From: Brasenia schreberi
Taxonomy: Eukaryota > Streptophyta > Magnoliopsida > Nymphaeales > Cabombaceae
Direction of reading: 5' to 3'
NCBI GenBank assembly: GCA_036023115.1
Contig: JAYKKT010000061.1
Span: forward strand, 16,432,501-16,496,500
DNA: 64,000 nucleotides
Numbering within the stretch: the first letter of the stretch is position 1; every line of letters begins with the position of its first letter. A model generated the notes under the pieces. It was not told the DNA's origin, did no database searches, and saw nothing but the letters and a program-made list of their open reading frames with translations. Shown here piece after piece: positions 49,264 to 60,766 of the stretch. A program made the translations under genes and the position numbers.

Positions 49264-50665
49264 TCAAATATACCTCAAACCCATGTTCGTAACATGTTTT
49301 GAGAAAAGTTTCTCTGTTATGCCTTTAGTTAAGGGGTCTGCCAACATATCATTTGTTGGCATGTATGAGATGGATATTTTCTTTCTCATAACCATATCAT
49401 GAACATAGTGGTATTTAACCATTATATGCTTACTTTTTGAGTAATCAGCTCCACTCTTGATGAGAGTAATCGCTCCGTTGTTATCACAGTAAATGACAAC
49501 TGGCTCGTCGTTTATTTTCAACTTTAAATCAGGTATGAAGCAATTTATCGAGACAATACTCATTGCAGCCATACAATAAGCCACATACTCAACTTCTTGT
49601 GTATGCAATGTTACACAGCCTTGTTTCTTACATGCCAAAGAAACAACATCACCTCCAAATAAGAATATTTGACCTGAAGTTGATTTGTTGTCATCTTTGC
49701 TTCCAGCAAAGTCAATATATGAGTATCCTACCACTTTCAATTCATCTGCTTGAAAACACTATTCAAGTCTCTTTTTCCTTTTAGATATCTTAAAATCCTT
49801 TTTACAGTTATCCAATGCTGCCATCTAGGATTACTTTGATATCTACTTATAAAACCAACAACAAAGTTGATATCAGGTCTTGTACACAACATAGCATACA
49901 TCAAGCTACCCACAACTTGTGCATAAGGAATGTTAGGCTTATCGTCTCCTTCACCTAGACAATCAGCCTTACTTAGTTTAACCCCTTTTGCAACAAGTGT
50001 AACAGCAGACTTGCATTCACTCATTTTCAACTTTTTCAGGATATATTCAATATATCTCTCCTAACTCAGGCATAAGAGTCTAGATTCTCTATCTAAAGAT
50101 ATCTTTATACCCAGGATATAGGATGCTTTCTCTATATCCTTCATTTTGAACTTTGAGTTTAACCATAACTTGGTTTTGACAATCATCTCATTGTCATTTC
50201 CAGTCAACAATATGTCATCTACATATAATGATAGGATGACAAAGTGGCTCCCACTTTCCAAACATATACACAATGATTAAGTTTATTAGCCACAAACCCA
50301 AGTTCTATGGCATTTTGAAAAGTCAAATACCATTGGCGAGGTGACTCTTTCAGGCCATATAGGGATTTTCTCAACCTATATACTTTATCTTATTGGTTTT
50401 CAACCACAAATCCTTCGGGTTGCTACATGTATATGATTTCATTTAAATCTCTGTTTAGAAATGTTGTCTTTACATCTAACTGATGTAAGTCTAAATCATA
50501 ATATGTAGATATTGCTAAGATTATTCTTATGGATGCAAATTTCACAACTGGAGAATATGTCTCAACATAATTTATCCTCTCTTTTTGCGAAAAACACTTT
50601 GCAACCAACCTCACTTTAAACTTTTTATTATACCATCGACCTTGTATTTTCTTTTCAGAACTCAT
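49264..50665 (-). pseudogene. Copia A reverse transcriptase and RNase H
   Basis: Pieces in transcript order: 50665-50423 (FKVRLVAKCFSQKE, YSPVVKFASIRI, DVKTTFLN), 50273-50061 (LSLYVDDILLTGND with the catalytic YVDD), 50030-49737 (YAQVVGSLMYAMLCTRPDI) and 49740-49264 (RNase H: GYSYIDFAG, TQEVEYVA, YCDNNGAITL, HIMVKYHYVHD). In RNase H the usual DADWAG is changed to YIDFAG, and Glu and Asp positions remain. Stops at the breaks between pieces make it non-functional. It is closely similar to element B. Confidence 0.9.
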
Positions 50666-50760
50666 TTACAACTTATGGTTTTCCTTCGTTTTGGCAAATC
50701 AACTAATTCCCAGACTTGATTTTTCTCAATGGATTCAATTTCTTCATTCATGGCTTTCCT

Positions 50761-52300
50761 CTAGTCTGATGCTTTCGATGAGTTCATAGCTTCCTCATAA
50801 GTTAAGTTATCAGTCAACTCATCTAAATCCATCGAATTACACACTTCTTCTGCAAGATAATTGTGATAATCCTTTAAGTAGGACAGAGTGACCCTTGGCC
50901 TTTTATATCCACTTAAGGTTTCAGTTGTTTCAAGAAGATCTTCTATGGGCTCAAAAGATGATTGATCTAGGTCTATTAGATCATCAACACATTCATCATT
51001 GTTTTCCACGATGTCATTCTTAGTATCTTCTAAGTATTCAACATCTCTGCTTTCAATTAGTCTGTGGTCCTTATGATAAAATCGATATCCTTTTGAATCT
51101 TTTAGATATCCAATGAATATACATATTAAGGACCTACTATCTAGCTTATCTCTACACTGATCAAGGATCTTTACATGTTCAACAAATCCCCACCTCCTGA
51201 GATGACCCAGGTTGGGTTTCCAAACCACATCTCATATGGTTTAGTGAATACAGCTTTACACGATACTCTATTGAGTATATAAACCGCTGGACTTACTGCT
51301 TCTCCCAAAAATATCCTTAGTAGGGAGGCATCGATCAACATTGACCTTGTCATATTGAACAAGGTTTTGTTGTATCTCTCAGCTACACCATTTTGTTGAG
51401 GTGTCTTGGGCATTATATTTTGCTTTATAATACTAAAGTCTTTACAGAATTCAAGAAATTCTGCAAAGGTATGTTCACTACCTCTATCTGATCTTAAGAC
51501 TTTGATTAATGCCCTAGTTGGTTTTCCACTTCATACTTATATTCTTTAAAAGCTTTTAGTGCCTTAAATTTATGTATCAAAAGATATAAATATGTATATC
51601 TAGAGTAATCATCGATAAAGGTTATAAAATAAATATTTTCATGATGTGACTTTACTTTAAATGGTCCATATAAATCCATGTGAATGACTTCTAAGAGGGT
51701 TGTTGCCCTTGTTATCTCTTTAGAAAAAACTTTCCTTGTTATTTTTCCTTTTATACAAGCTTCGCACTTGTTGAAAGTATTTTTCTCAAATTGAGGTAGT
51801 AAGTCAAAGTTGGATAATTTCCTCAACTTTTTCAGACTTATATGCCCAAGGCGTTTATGCCACATATTCACATCAACATTAAAGGCACACTCAATATAAG
51901 CAGAATAACTTCCAATTTCATTATCATTTAATTTAAACAATCCATGCTCTACATCAAACTCTTTAGAGAATAATATTCTTTCATGTTTTTCCATAGTTAC
52001 CTTACTAGGAATAAACCTAACCTCAAAACCTTTCTTTATTAAGGCAGGAACCGAGACTAAATTGCTCCTTATAAATGGCACAATTAATACATCAGCCAGT
52101 ACAATCGGTTTACCTTGTACAAAGATTCTAAAGGACCCAGTACCCAAAACATCTGAGAAGGTGTTGTTTCTCATGTACACCTGATGTTTTCCTGGTTTGT
52201 ATTTCTTTAGATCCATTATTTCTTCTTTGGTCTTTGAGATGTGTCTAGTAGCTCTGGAGTCGATCTACCAACCTATCACCGGGCGGTCTATGTATAGACA
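50761..52300 (-). pseudogene. Copia A protease remnant, GAG-pre-integrase and integrase
   Basis: From about 52283 the - strand reads GW, stop, IDSRATRHISKT, so the protease motif Asp-Ser-Gly has become Asp-Ser-Arg after a nonsense codon. The frame 52216-51506 has the zinc-binding WHKRLGHISLKKL and CEACIKGK and the catalytic Asp contexts HMDLYGP and FIDDYSRYTY. 51413-51171 has TPQQNGVAERYNKTL with the catalytic Glu, and 51228-50761 holds the linker to reverse transcriptase. Integrase motifs survive, but frames are interrupted at about 51500 and 51200. Confidence 0.88.
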
Positions 52301-52329
52301 TTCTGATACCATGCATATTATATCCTGCT

Positions 52330-53180
52330 TCTCTGACTGTCCGCGCTATGAGTTGTTTCCTTCACTTTTTTGATTGCGGCAATCCCTCTTGTAGTGTCTC
52401 ATCTTTCCATAGCTGAAACACTTGATTCGAGAAGCGGTTTACTGTGATTTCTTAAAATTTTGACCGCCCTTTTTATTATTTTTGCCAAACTTTTTGTTTG
52501 GTTTGTTTTTCTTTTGGTTGGTTTTAGAGCTAGACCTAATCTCATCTTTTACCATTAGCAATTTTTCTTTCTTATTCTTATTCATGTATTTTTGTTCTAT
52601 TACTAGTTTCAAAGGCAACTCAAAAAGGTTAATTTCTAGCCCTAACCTAAGGGCAGTGGTGACCATGTTCCATGATAGGAGTAGACTGTTTAGGATTGTT
52701 GATATTTGCATCGGTTTTGAGATGATTGGCTTTACCACTGTTAGGTCTCTAGCCATTATCAACATGTGATTTATATATTTTACTACCTATCTCTTTCTTT
52801 CATTTTAAAGGAGTTGTATTTTTATAGTAGCAACTATACATGTAATTTGGCAGTTGTGACATACTTGGTTGTTATTGAATCAAATAACTCTTTTGTGGTC
52901 TCGTATTCTTCGAAGACCCTAATCAAGTCATCCTCCATGCATGTCAACATGATTGTCCTTGCTATTGTGTCATCTTTTAGAAATGTTTTACACATTTCTA
53001 TTTGTTGCTCAATTGCGTTTGGTGGTGACGGACGCACAATTTCCTTCAATACATACTCAACACCTTCAAGTGTTAGAGCCTATGGGATTCTCCTCTTCCA
53101 TGTTTGGAACTTTAGACCGTTTAGTTTTTCGATTTTTACCAATTCTGACACACATATTCTTGAATTCTTTTTTATATGTT
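52330..53180 (-). pseudogene. Copia A gag
   Basis: It corresponds to element B gag but the start Met is lost (AAG where B has ATG). The frames 53268-53080, 53049-52834 and 52765-52439 cover it in pieces (AIEQQIEMCKTFLKDDTIAR, ALRLGLEINLFELPLK). The zinc knuckle reads CFSYGKMRHYKRDC, with the second Cys changed to Tyr and the conserved Gly to Arg. Confidence 0.85.
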
Positions 53181-53567
53181 TGGTAATTATAACAATTAGA
53201 TGGTCTAAAAAGGAAACAATCAATAAGCAACAAACACACATAGCAGGGATCTTGTTAGAACAATGCATAATATCATAAAAATGAGCTAAAAATAACTCAT
53301 AAGCAACTTGGGATAAATTTATAATTTTCCCAAAAATTTCTAACTATAACATTTTTCAAAAAATAATAAGGGTAAAACTATAATTTTGACTATATGTCCA
53401 CTTTTGTAATTTTCTAAAAGCCTAAGAATAGACCCATAAAATTACTCTTGATATTTATGTAAAATTCGTAACTGATTGGGGTTAAATCTATAATTTTAAC
53501 CCTCAGTCCGAATCTCAAATTTTTCAAAAGTACAGGGATAAATCTATCTTTTGACATAATGGTAGTA

Positions 53568-54890
53568 ATGTAATAATTTAAACCTGAAAGGGCAATAATG
53601 TGAAACAATAGCCCAGTATTTCATACTTTTCACAAATCGTCGGAGGGTAAAACAAACTTTTCGCTCAATAAGGGCAAAACTATCTTTTTATTCAAAAATA
53701 TCTAGATATTCTCATAATTTTGTCCAGGGGTAGTTTGATAATATTTAAAAACCGGCCGAGGCAGAACAAACTTTTTAGTCTGTTGCCCAAAGCGGTTTCT
53801 AGGAAACCACTCATGGTTTTTCAAAACTAGGGGCAGTTTTAGAAAACCGCTGGTTTCAACCCACGATTTTCTGAAACCGCCTGGCGGTTTTTAAAAAACC
53901 GCTGGTCTCATCCCATGGTTTTCGGAGGGTATATAACCTAAGGAGAGAGAAAAAGCATGTCTCACTAGGAGAGAGAGAGAGAGTAATAGTCGGTTCCTGG
54001 CCTGTGTTTCTTTGTGGCAGTTGGTGGCCTTCTGTGGCAGTTTTCGGCCTCGTGGCTTGCTGCCTTTCGGTTGTGGTTCTTGGCCTATTTGCCTACGGCC
54101 TTTCGGCCTCCTACGGCTTGTTGCCGCTTTCTAGTCTGCGACCTTTAGGCATTCTGTGGCTTTTTGCCGCCTTTTGGCCTGCGGCCTTTCGCAGCTTTTT
54201 GTCACCTTCTGGCCTGTGGCCTTCTGCGTGTGTAATAATTTAAACCTGAAAAGGCAATAATGTAAAACAATAGCCCAGTATTTCATACTTTTCACAAATC
54301 GCTGGAGGGTAAAACAAACTTTTCGCTCAATAAGGGTAAAATTGTATTTCATTCAAAAATATCTGGATATTCTCATAATTTTATCCAGGGGTAGTTTGGT
54401 AATATTTAAAAATCGGTCGGGGCAGAACAAACTTTTTAGTCTATTGCCCGAAGCAGTTTCTAGGAAACCACTCGTGGTTTTTCAAAACTAGGGGCGGTTT
54501 CGGAAAACCGCTGGTTTCAACCCACGATTTTCTGAAACCGCCTGGCAGTTTTTAAAAAGCTGCTGGTCTCATCCCACAGTTTTTGGAGGGTATATAACTT
54601 GAGGAGAGAGAAAAAGAGTGTCTCACTAGGAGAGAGAAAGTAACAGTCGGTTCCTGGCCTGCGTTTCTTTGTGGCAGCTGGTGGCCTTCTGTGGCAGTTT
54701 TGGCCTCGTGGCTTGCTGCCTTTTGGTTGTGGTTCTCGACCTTTCGGCCTCCTACGGCTTGTTGCCGCCTTCTAGTCTGTGACCTTTGGGCATTCCGCGG
54801 CTTTTTGCCGCCTTCTGGCCTGCGGCCTTTCGCAGCTTTTTGCCACCTTCTAGCCTCTGGCCTTCCAAGTCTTTTTGCCGCCGGTGGCCT
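53568..54890 (-). repeat. 662-bp tandem duplication in the Copia A leader, rich in AAACCGC/GCGGTTT
   Basis: The stretch beginning GTAATAATTTAAACCTGAAA at 53570 starts again at 54232, and the two copies remain alignable to about 54890. Each copy holds a cluster of inverted AAACCGC and GCGGTTT motifs (53790-53925 and 54450-54590), a TATA-like GGTATATAAC, a GA tract and a segment of iterated GCGGCCTTT. Element B has a single, diverged version (57660-57750). Frames here (54004-54243, 54552-55127) are low-complexity and not genes. Confidence 0.9.
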
Positions 54891-55003
54891 TTCGACCTTC
54901 TCTTCTCTCTCTCTCTTTTCTTTTTTTCTCTCCCTTTTTTTTTCAAAAAAAGTAACTTGCGTACCTGTTTTTGCAAGGTCAACAACGAGGCCTTGATACC
55001 AAA

Positions 55004-55440
55004 TGAAGGTTTTTTCTTGCCTGATTCCAACTGATTGCAAGCTTTTGATTGTCTGTCGTCGAGCTCTTCCAGGTACACTTGCAACAGAAGGTGAATATGA
55101 TCTTTTTTGTTTTTGAGGTTTCCTCACAGCGGATTTCTTCGAGAAAAAATCTGTATGTGTATATTTCAGAATCTATATTTTTTAGATCGATGTTTAAATG
55201 CAGCATTTCTCTATATTTATAGAGAAGTGCAAGCTCCTCCCTTTTTCTCGGTTATACCTATTGGGTTTTCCTCTTCAGGAGCCTTATCTGGATTGTTACC
55301 GTGATTTCCGGTAACGGTCTGTCTGTTAATATTCTTCTGTTCAATGTGATCTCTCCTGAAACCTAAATCACTAGTAACGGCTGGATGGCCAGTCCTACCA
55401 TTACCTGTTCTGGGTTACCGAGAATGGCCACATTCCAACA
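55004..55440 (-). repeat. 5' LTR of Copia A (437 bp)
   Basis: Its + strand ends are TGAAGGTTTTTTC and CATTCCAACA, matching 48620-49125. On the - strand a TATA box CTCTATAAATATAG lies near 55220. Confidence 0.85.
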
Positions 55441-56969
55441 AAAAAATACTCAAGAAGAGGCTAGTAACTATTCACGAAATCTTTTCACTCATGAGGACCC
55501 AATTGCATTGAGTGGTGTGGCATAGCGGAACCAAGAGTGTCTATACAAGAGAATGCCTCTCTTCTGGCTCTAGTGACCAAATTAAGAAATCGGACAACCT
55601 ACCTTCACACTTAAAACTGATAGTGCCCCAGACTCAAACAGATGCTCAAGTGTGTTTTACCAATCTTACTGTCATATAATAGGGCATGATATTTGCATGA
55701 TAATTAAAGCCGCCTTCAAAACAGGTCAACTTCTCAAGGAAGCAAATACAACTAATATAGTTCTCATTCCCAAGCGAGTGGGTGTTGATAACATATCCGA
55801 GTTCCGCACAATCAATCTTTGTAACTTCATATACAAAATCAAAGCCAAGATAACCGTCACAAGGATGAGGCTTATTCTCGCAAAGATCATCTCTGTCAAT
55901 CAACGAGCATTTCTTAGAGGCCGATCCATTCAAGAAAGCATCGTAATTGCTCATGAATTGATTGACTTGGTGTCTTAGCAAGAAAGCATCTGCTATGTTC
56001 AAAATGGATCTACAAAAGGAAGGCATATGTTCAGGTAGACTGGTCCTTTCTAAAAGGTTCTCTCCAACTCCTTCGCTTTGATGATACATGGGTCAATCTC
56101 ATCATGACTTATGTTACCCAGTTATGCCTTACTCATCAATGGAGAAGCTGGGAATCTTTTCACTGGATCGCGAGGCATCGGGTAGGGTGGCCCCATTTCC
56201 TCATATCTATTCTTGATTGTTATGAAGAGGTTGTCATGGAGGCTAGTTATTGCAAAGGCTAAAAAAGAAATAACCTTAATCAATCTCACATGTTTTCAAT
56301 GGAGACACTTCTTGTTTGTTTTTCTTTTATGATCAGAAACAATCTATTGCCAACTTTCTAAAAATCATTGAGGAATTTGAAGAACATTCAAGCATGAGGG
56401 TGAACCTTGAAAAGTCAGAGAAGTGGAGCACCTTCGTGGATGGCTCGAGAAGAAACCCCATATGCAGTATATAGGCATTCCATTATTTACTGGCAAGTTG
56501 TCTTCCACTTTGTGCCAGCCCATTATTATCAATATATGGCATTGATTAGAAATATGAGCTTCGTCTTTATTATCACTGGATAGGCATATTGTCATGATCA
56601 ATTCAGTCCTAACTGTGGTTATGCTCAATGGCATGCTCTCCTTTAAGTTCTCTCATGACTATTACAAACAAATTGAAATCATGATGAAACAATTTTTATG
56701 GGGAGGCAACAACGACAAGCATCATGTGCACTTACTAGGATGGAAAACAATTTGCAAACCCCACAAAGAAAGAGGCACATCTACTGAATTCTGGTTCAAT
56801 CACGGTTTAATGCTGAGCCCTTAGCTTGTATGATCAAGTGTAGCATTTTTCGGCTTTAATATAAAGAGCTTAGGTAAATTAAAGTTAGCAATGTGGATTC
56901 ATATCCTACACTGAACAATTCATGAGAGCAATCCCTAATAACACCCTTGCTAAATGGGAAGGCCTTAAG
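55441..56969 (+). pseudogene. LINE, middle part: reverse transcriptase
   Basis: The frame 55652-55978 reads FYQSYCHIIGHDI, LLKEANTTNIVLIPKRVGV, EFRTINLCNFIYKI and VNQRAFLRGRSIQES, the fingers/palm start of plant L1 reverse transcriptase. 56594-56824 carries the thumb-proximal region (MINSVLTVVMLNGMLSF, KQFLWGGNND). The catalytic FADD segment between them is missing (deleted near 55980-56340). Flanked by Copia A on the left and cut by Copia B at 56969. Confidence 0.85.
56965..56969. repeat. Target-site duplication TTAAG, left copy of Copia B
   Basis: TTAAG directly precedes TGTTACAG and recurs at 62819-62823. Confidence 0.95.
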
Positions 56970-57369
56970 TGTTACAGTTGTTACAGAGTGGTCATTCTCG
57001 GCAACTCAGCACGGTAATGGTTGGACTGGTCATCTAGACCGTTGTCGTGGCGGGAGTTACAGATAAGGCCTGGTAACCAACGAACCGTCATCGGAAAATA
57101 CGGTAACCATCTGGATATAGATGCTCCAAATGAGGGAAACCCAACTGAAAAACCGAGAGACGTGGAGCAAGCACTGCTCTATAAATAAGAGCAGTGCATA
57201 TACAATAAAATACACTAAAAAATACATTACTGTCACTCTCGAAAAGGCCGTTGTAAGGAAACCTCAAATGACATACGCACACACTATTTTCTCCTACAGG
57301 TGTACCTGGGAGACTGACAGAGAACGAAAGGCAACGGACTCCAGAAACCGGCTTCAAAAAACTCCATCA
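56970..57369 (+). repeat. 5' LTR of Copia B
   Basis: TGTTACAGTTG to CTCCATCA, 400 bp, with TATA box CTCTATAAATAAGAG near 57177. Confidence 0.93.
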
Positions 57370-58349
57370 CTGGTATGAGGGCCTCACTATTGACCCTACA
57401 AAAAAAAAATCAGGTACGGCTTTTTAACACAGGAAGAGGGAGAAGAAGAAAAAAAAATTTAAGAGTCAAAGGAGGAGAGGTTGAAGACAATCGACCGGAA
57501 AGCCAAAGACAGCCGCAGACAGCAAAAAGCAGAAGAAGGTCATCGGCCGTAGTTGGGAAAAGAAACAACAAGAACGTCGGCCAGTGACAGCTGCCCGCAG
57601 AACCCCCCTCTCTCTCTCCCTCTTTGTAGAAACAAAATAGTCTCTCTCTCTCTTCATTTAAATTGAAAAACAAAACCGCTAGGTGGTTTTCACAAAACCG
57701 CTGGCCGAAACCAGTGATTTTTCGAAACCGTCGACGGTTTCGCAGAAATTGGCTCGGGCAGCGGACTAAAAAGTCCGTTCTGCCCCGACTGATTTTCTGA
57801 TATTACGAAACTACTCCTAATAAAAAAGATCGTTTTGCCCTTATTGAGCAAAAAGTCATTTTTACCCTTCGGTAGTTTATAAAAATTACAACATACCAGG
57901 TTACTATTTTATGTTATTGCCCTTCTTGGTTTTAGTTATTACATTTCTACCATTGTGTCAAAAGACAAGTTTGTCCTTGTACTTTTGAGAAAATTACTTA
58001 TTCGGACTAAGGGTTAAAATTACATATTTAACCTCGATCAGTTACGAATTTTACATAAATACCAAAGAGTAATTTTACGAGTTTGTCCTCAGGCTTTTCA
58101 AAAAAATTCAAAAGTGGACAAATAGTTAAAATTATAGTTTTACCCCTCATATTATTTTTTGAAAAATTGTAAAGGTAGAAATTTTTGGGTAAATTGCAAA
58201 TTTATGCCAAGTTGCTTATAAGATGTTTTTAGCTTGCTTTTATGATATTATACATCGTTCTAACATGATTCTCTGCTATGTGTGCTTGTTACTTATTGTT
58301 TGTTTTCTTTTTAGACCGTTTAATTGTTATAATTGCTAAACACATAAAA
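57370..58349 (+). other. Untranslated leader of Copia B
   Basis: It contains the primer-binding site, a purine-rich segment, and at 57677-57750 a cluster of AAACCGC/GCGGTTT-type inverted motifs like those of element A. No gene was seen; the 57375-57587 frame is low-complexity. Confidence 0.6.
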
Positions 58350-59195
58350 ATGAGTTCAAGAATATTTGTATCTGAATTGGCAAAAACCGAAAAAATGAAC
58401 GGTTTGAACTTCCAAACATTGAAAAGGAGAATCCCATTTACTCTAACACTTAAAGGTGTTGAATATGTATTAAAGGAAACCATGCATCCACCACTACCAG
58501 ACGCAACTGAGCAACAAATAGAAATGTATAAAACATTTCTAAAAGATGACACAATAGCAAGGACAGTCATGCTGACTTACATGGAGGATGACTTGATTAG
58601 GGTCTTCAAAGAATATGAGACCACCAAAGAACTGTTTGATTCAATAACAGCTAAGTATGACACAACTATCAAATTACATATGCAGTTGCTACTACAAAAG
58701 TACAACTTCTTCAAAATAAAAGGAGATAATGTAGTAGAACATGTAAACCACATGTTAGTAATGGCTAGGGACTTAGCCGTGACAAAATCAGTCATCCCAA
58801 AACCGATGCAAATATCAACAATCTTAAATAGTTTACCCCCGTCATGGAACATGGTCACCACTGCTCTTAGATTAGGGCCTGAGATTAACTTTTCTGAATT
58901 GCCCCTAAAACTAGCAATAGAGCAAGAACATATGATAAAAAATAAGAAAGAGAAATTACTAGTGATAGAAGATGAGATAGGGTCTAGCTCCAAACCCAAC
59001 CAGAAGAAAAATAAACCAAACAAGAGGTTTGAAAAGAATAACAAGAAGGGCGATCAAAATTTTAAAAAATCACAGGAAACCGCTTCTCAGGTCAAGTGTT
59101 TCAACTGTGGAAAGATTGGACACTAAAATAGGAATTGTTGCAATAAGAAAGGTGGAGGAAACAACCCACAGCATGGACAGTCAGAGAAGTAGGAC
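58350..59195 (+). pseudogene. Copia B gag with CCHC zinc knuckle
   Basis: The start is ATG at 58350 (MSSRIFVSELAKTEKMNGL); the upstream extension to 58278 is hydrophobic leader translation. The frame runs through YMEDDLIRVFKEYETTKELF and PPSWNMVTTALRLG to a zinc knuckle CFNCGKIGH-(stop)-NRNC, in which a TAA replaces one codon between His and the last Cys. The tail GGGNNPQHGQSEK follows. Gag would coat the element RNA in particles. Only the knuckle nonsense codon breaks this gene. Confidence 0.9.
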
Positions 59196-59223
59196 ATAAT
59201 CTGCATGATTTTATAGTGTTTAC

Positions 59224-60700
59224 ATGAACAACCCTGTGACAGGTTGGTGGATAGACTTCGAAGTTACCAAATGCATCTCAAAGACCAAGGAAGGGGCAAT
59301 GGATCTAAAGGAATACAAACCACGCGAACATCGAGTATACATGGTTAACAATACCTTCTGGAATTTTTGGGTACTGGGTTCTTTAGAATATTTATACAAG
59401 GCTAACCGATTGTATTAACTGATGTATTAATTGTGTCATCTATAAGACGCAATATGGCCTCCGTCCCTCCCTTAATAAAGAAAGCTTTTGAGGTTAGGTT
59501 TATTCTTGGCAAGGTGACTGTGGGAAAGCATGGGAGAATATTATTCTCTAGGGTATTTCATGTAGAGCATGGACTGTTTAAATTCTATGATAATATTGAT
59601 GTGAATATGTGGCATAAACGCCTTGAGTATGTAAGTATGGAAAAGTTGAGAAAATTATTCAACTTTCACTTATTGTCTTGATGTGAGAAAAATACTTTCA
59701 ACAAGTGCGAAACTTGTATAGAAGGAAAGATGACAAGGAAAGTTTTTCCCAAGGAATCAACAAGGGCAACAATCCTACTGGAGGTTATTCACACAGATTT
59801 ATGTAGACCTTTTAGAGTAAAGTCACATCGTGAAAAGGTTTATTTTATAACCTTTATCTATGGTTACTTTAGATATACGTATTTATATCTTTTGGCACAA
59901 AAATTTGAAGCACTAGAGGCTTTTAAAGAATATAAGCATAAAGTGAAAAACCAATTAAGACATTCAATCAAAGTCTTAAGATCATATAGAGGTAGTGAAT
60001 ATACCTATGTAGAATTTCTTAAATTCTATAAAGGCTTTAGTATTGCAAAGCAAAATACAATGCTCAAGATACCTTAACAAAATGGTGTAGTTGAGAGATA
60101 CAACAGAACCTTATTGAATATGACAAGATCAATATTGATCGATGCCTCCCTACCGAGGACATTTTGGGGAGAACCAGTAAGTATAGTGATTTACATACTC
60201 AATAGAGTACCGTGTAAAGCTTTATTCACTAAACCATATGAGATATGGTTTGGAAGAAAACCCAACCTAGGTCATCTCAAGAGGTAGGGATTTGTTGCAC
60301 ATGTAAAGATCCTTGATCAGTGTAGAGATAAGCTAAACAATAGGTCCTTAAGATGTATATTCATTAGATATCTGAAAGGTTCAAAAGGATATCGGTTTTA
60401 TCATAAGGATCACGGACTAATTAAAAGTAGAGATGTTGAATTCTTAGAAGATACTAAGAATGACATCCTAGAAAACAATGATGAATGTGTTGATGATCTA
60501 GTAGACCTAGATCAATCATCTTTTGAGCTCATAGAACATCTTCCTGAAACAACTGAAACCTTAAGTGGATATAAAAGGCCAAGGGTCACTCCGTCCTACT
60601 TAAAGGATTATCACACTTATTTTGCAGAAAAAGTGTGTAATTCGGTGGATTTATATGAGTTGACTAATAACTTCTTATAGTAAGCTATGAACTCATCAAA
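59224..60700 (+). pseudogene. Copia B protease remnant and integrase
   Basis: The protease site reads GWWIDFEVTKCISKT, where functional copies have Asp-Ser-Gly-Ala-Thr, so the catalytic triad is lost. 59433-59681 is the GAG-pre-integrase (MWHKRLEYVSMEKLRKL, second zinc His replaced by Tyr in this reading). 59730-60077 is the integrase core (HTDLCRPFRV, FIYGYFRYTY, second catalytic Asp changed to Tyr/Gly context). NGVVERYNRTLLNMTRSI follows a stop near 60077. Later codons match element A to 60700. Confidence 0.88.
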
Positions 60701-60766
60701 AGCATCACACTAGAGGAAAGCCATGGATGAAGAAATTGATTCCATTGAGAAAACCAAGTCTAGGAA

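Larger units (their letters stand above)
48620..55440 (-). mobile_element. Copia LTR retrotransposon A, - strand, inserted in the LINE
   Basis: On the - strand the order is 5' LTR (55440-55004), primer-binding TGGTATCAAGGCCTCG next to it, a long leader with a 662-bp duplication, gag, protease remnant, integrase, reverse transcriptase, RNase H, polypurine AAGTAGGAGA and 3' LTR (49125-48620). The integrase-before-RT order marks it as Copia. Flanks read AGAAA (48615-48619) and AAAAA (55441-55445), a target duplication with one change. The same LINE continues on both sides. All genes are broken. Confidence 0.9.

Noticed and set aside
52482..53278. Phe/Leu/Ser-rich + strand frames (95 and 170 codons)
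   Set aside because: Antisense shadows of Copia A gag; the same holds for - strand frames 58289-59044 opposite Copia B gag.
54552..55127. 191-codon Arg/Lys-rich frame on the - strand
   Set aside because: It spans the 5' LTR end, the primer-binding site and the leader of Copia A, and its counterpart in the other LTR (48743-48537) is a similar short frame; LTR and low-complexity translation, not a gene.
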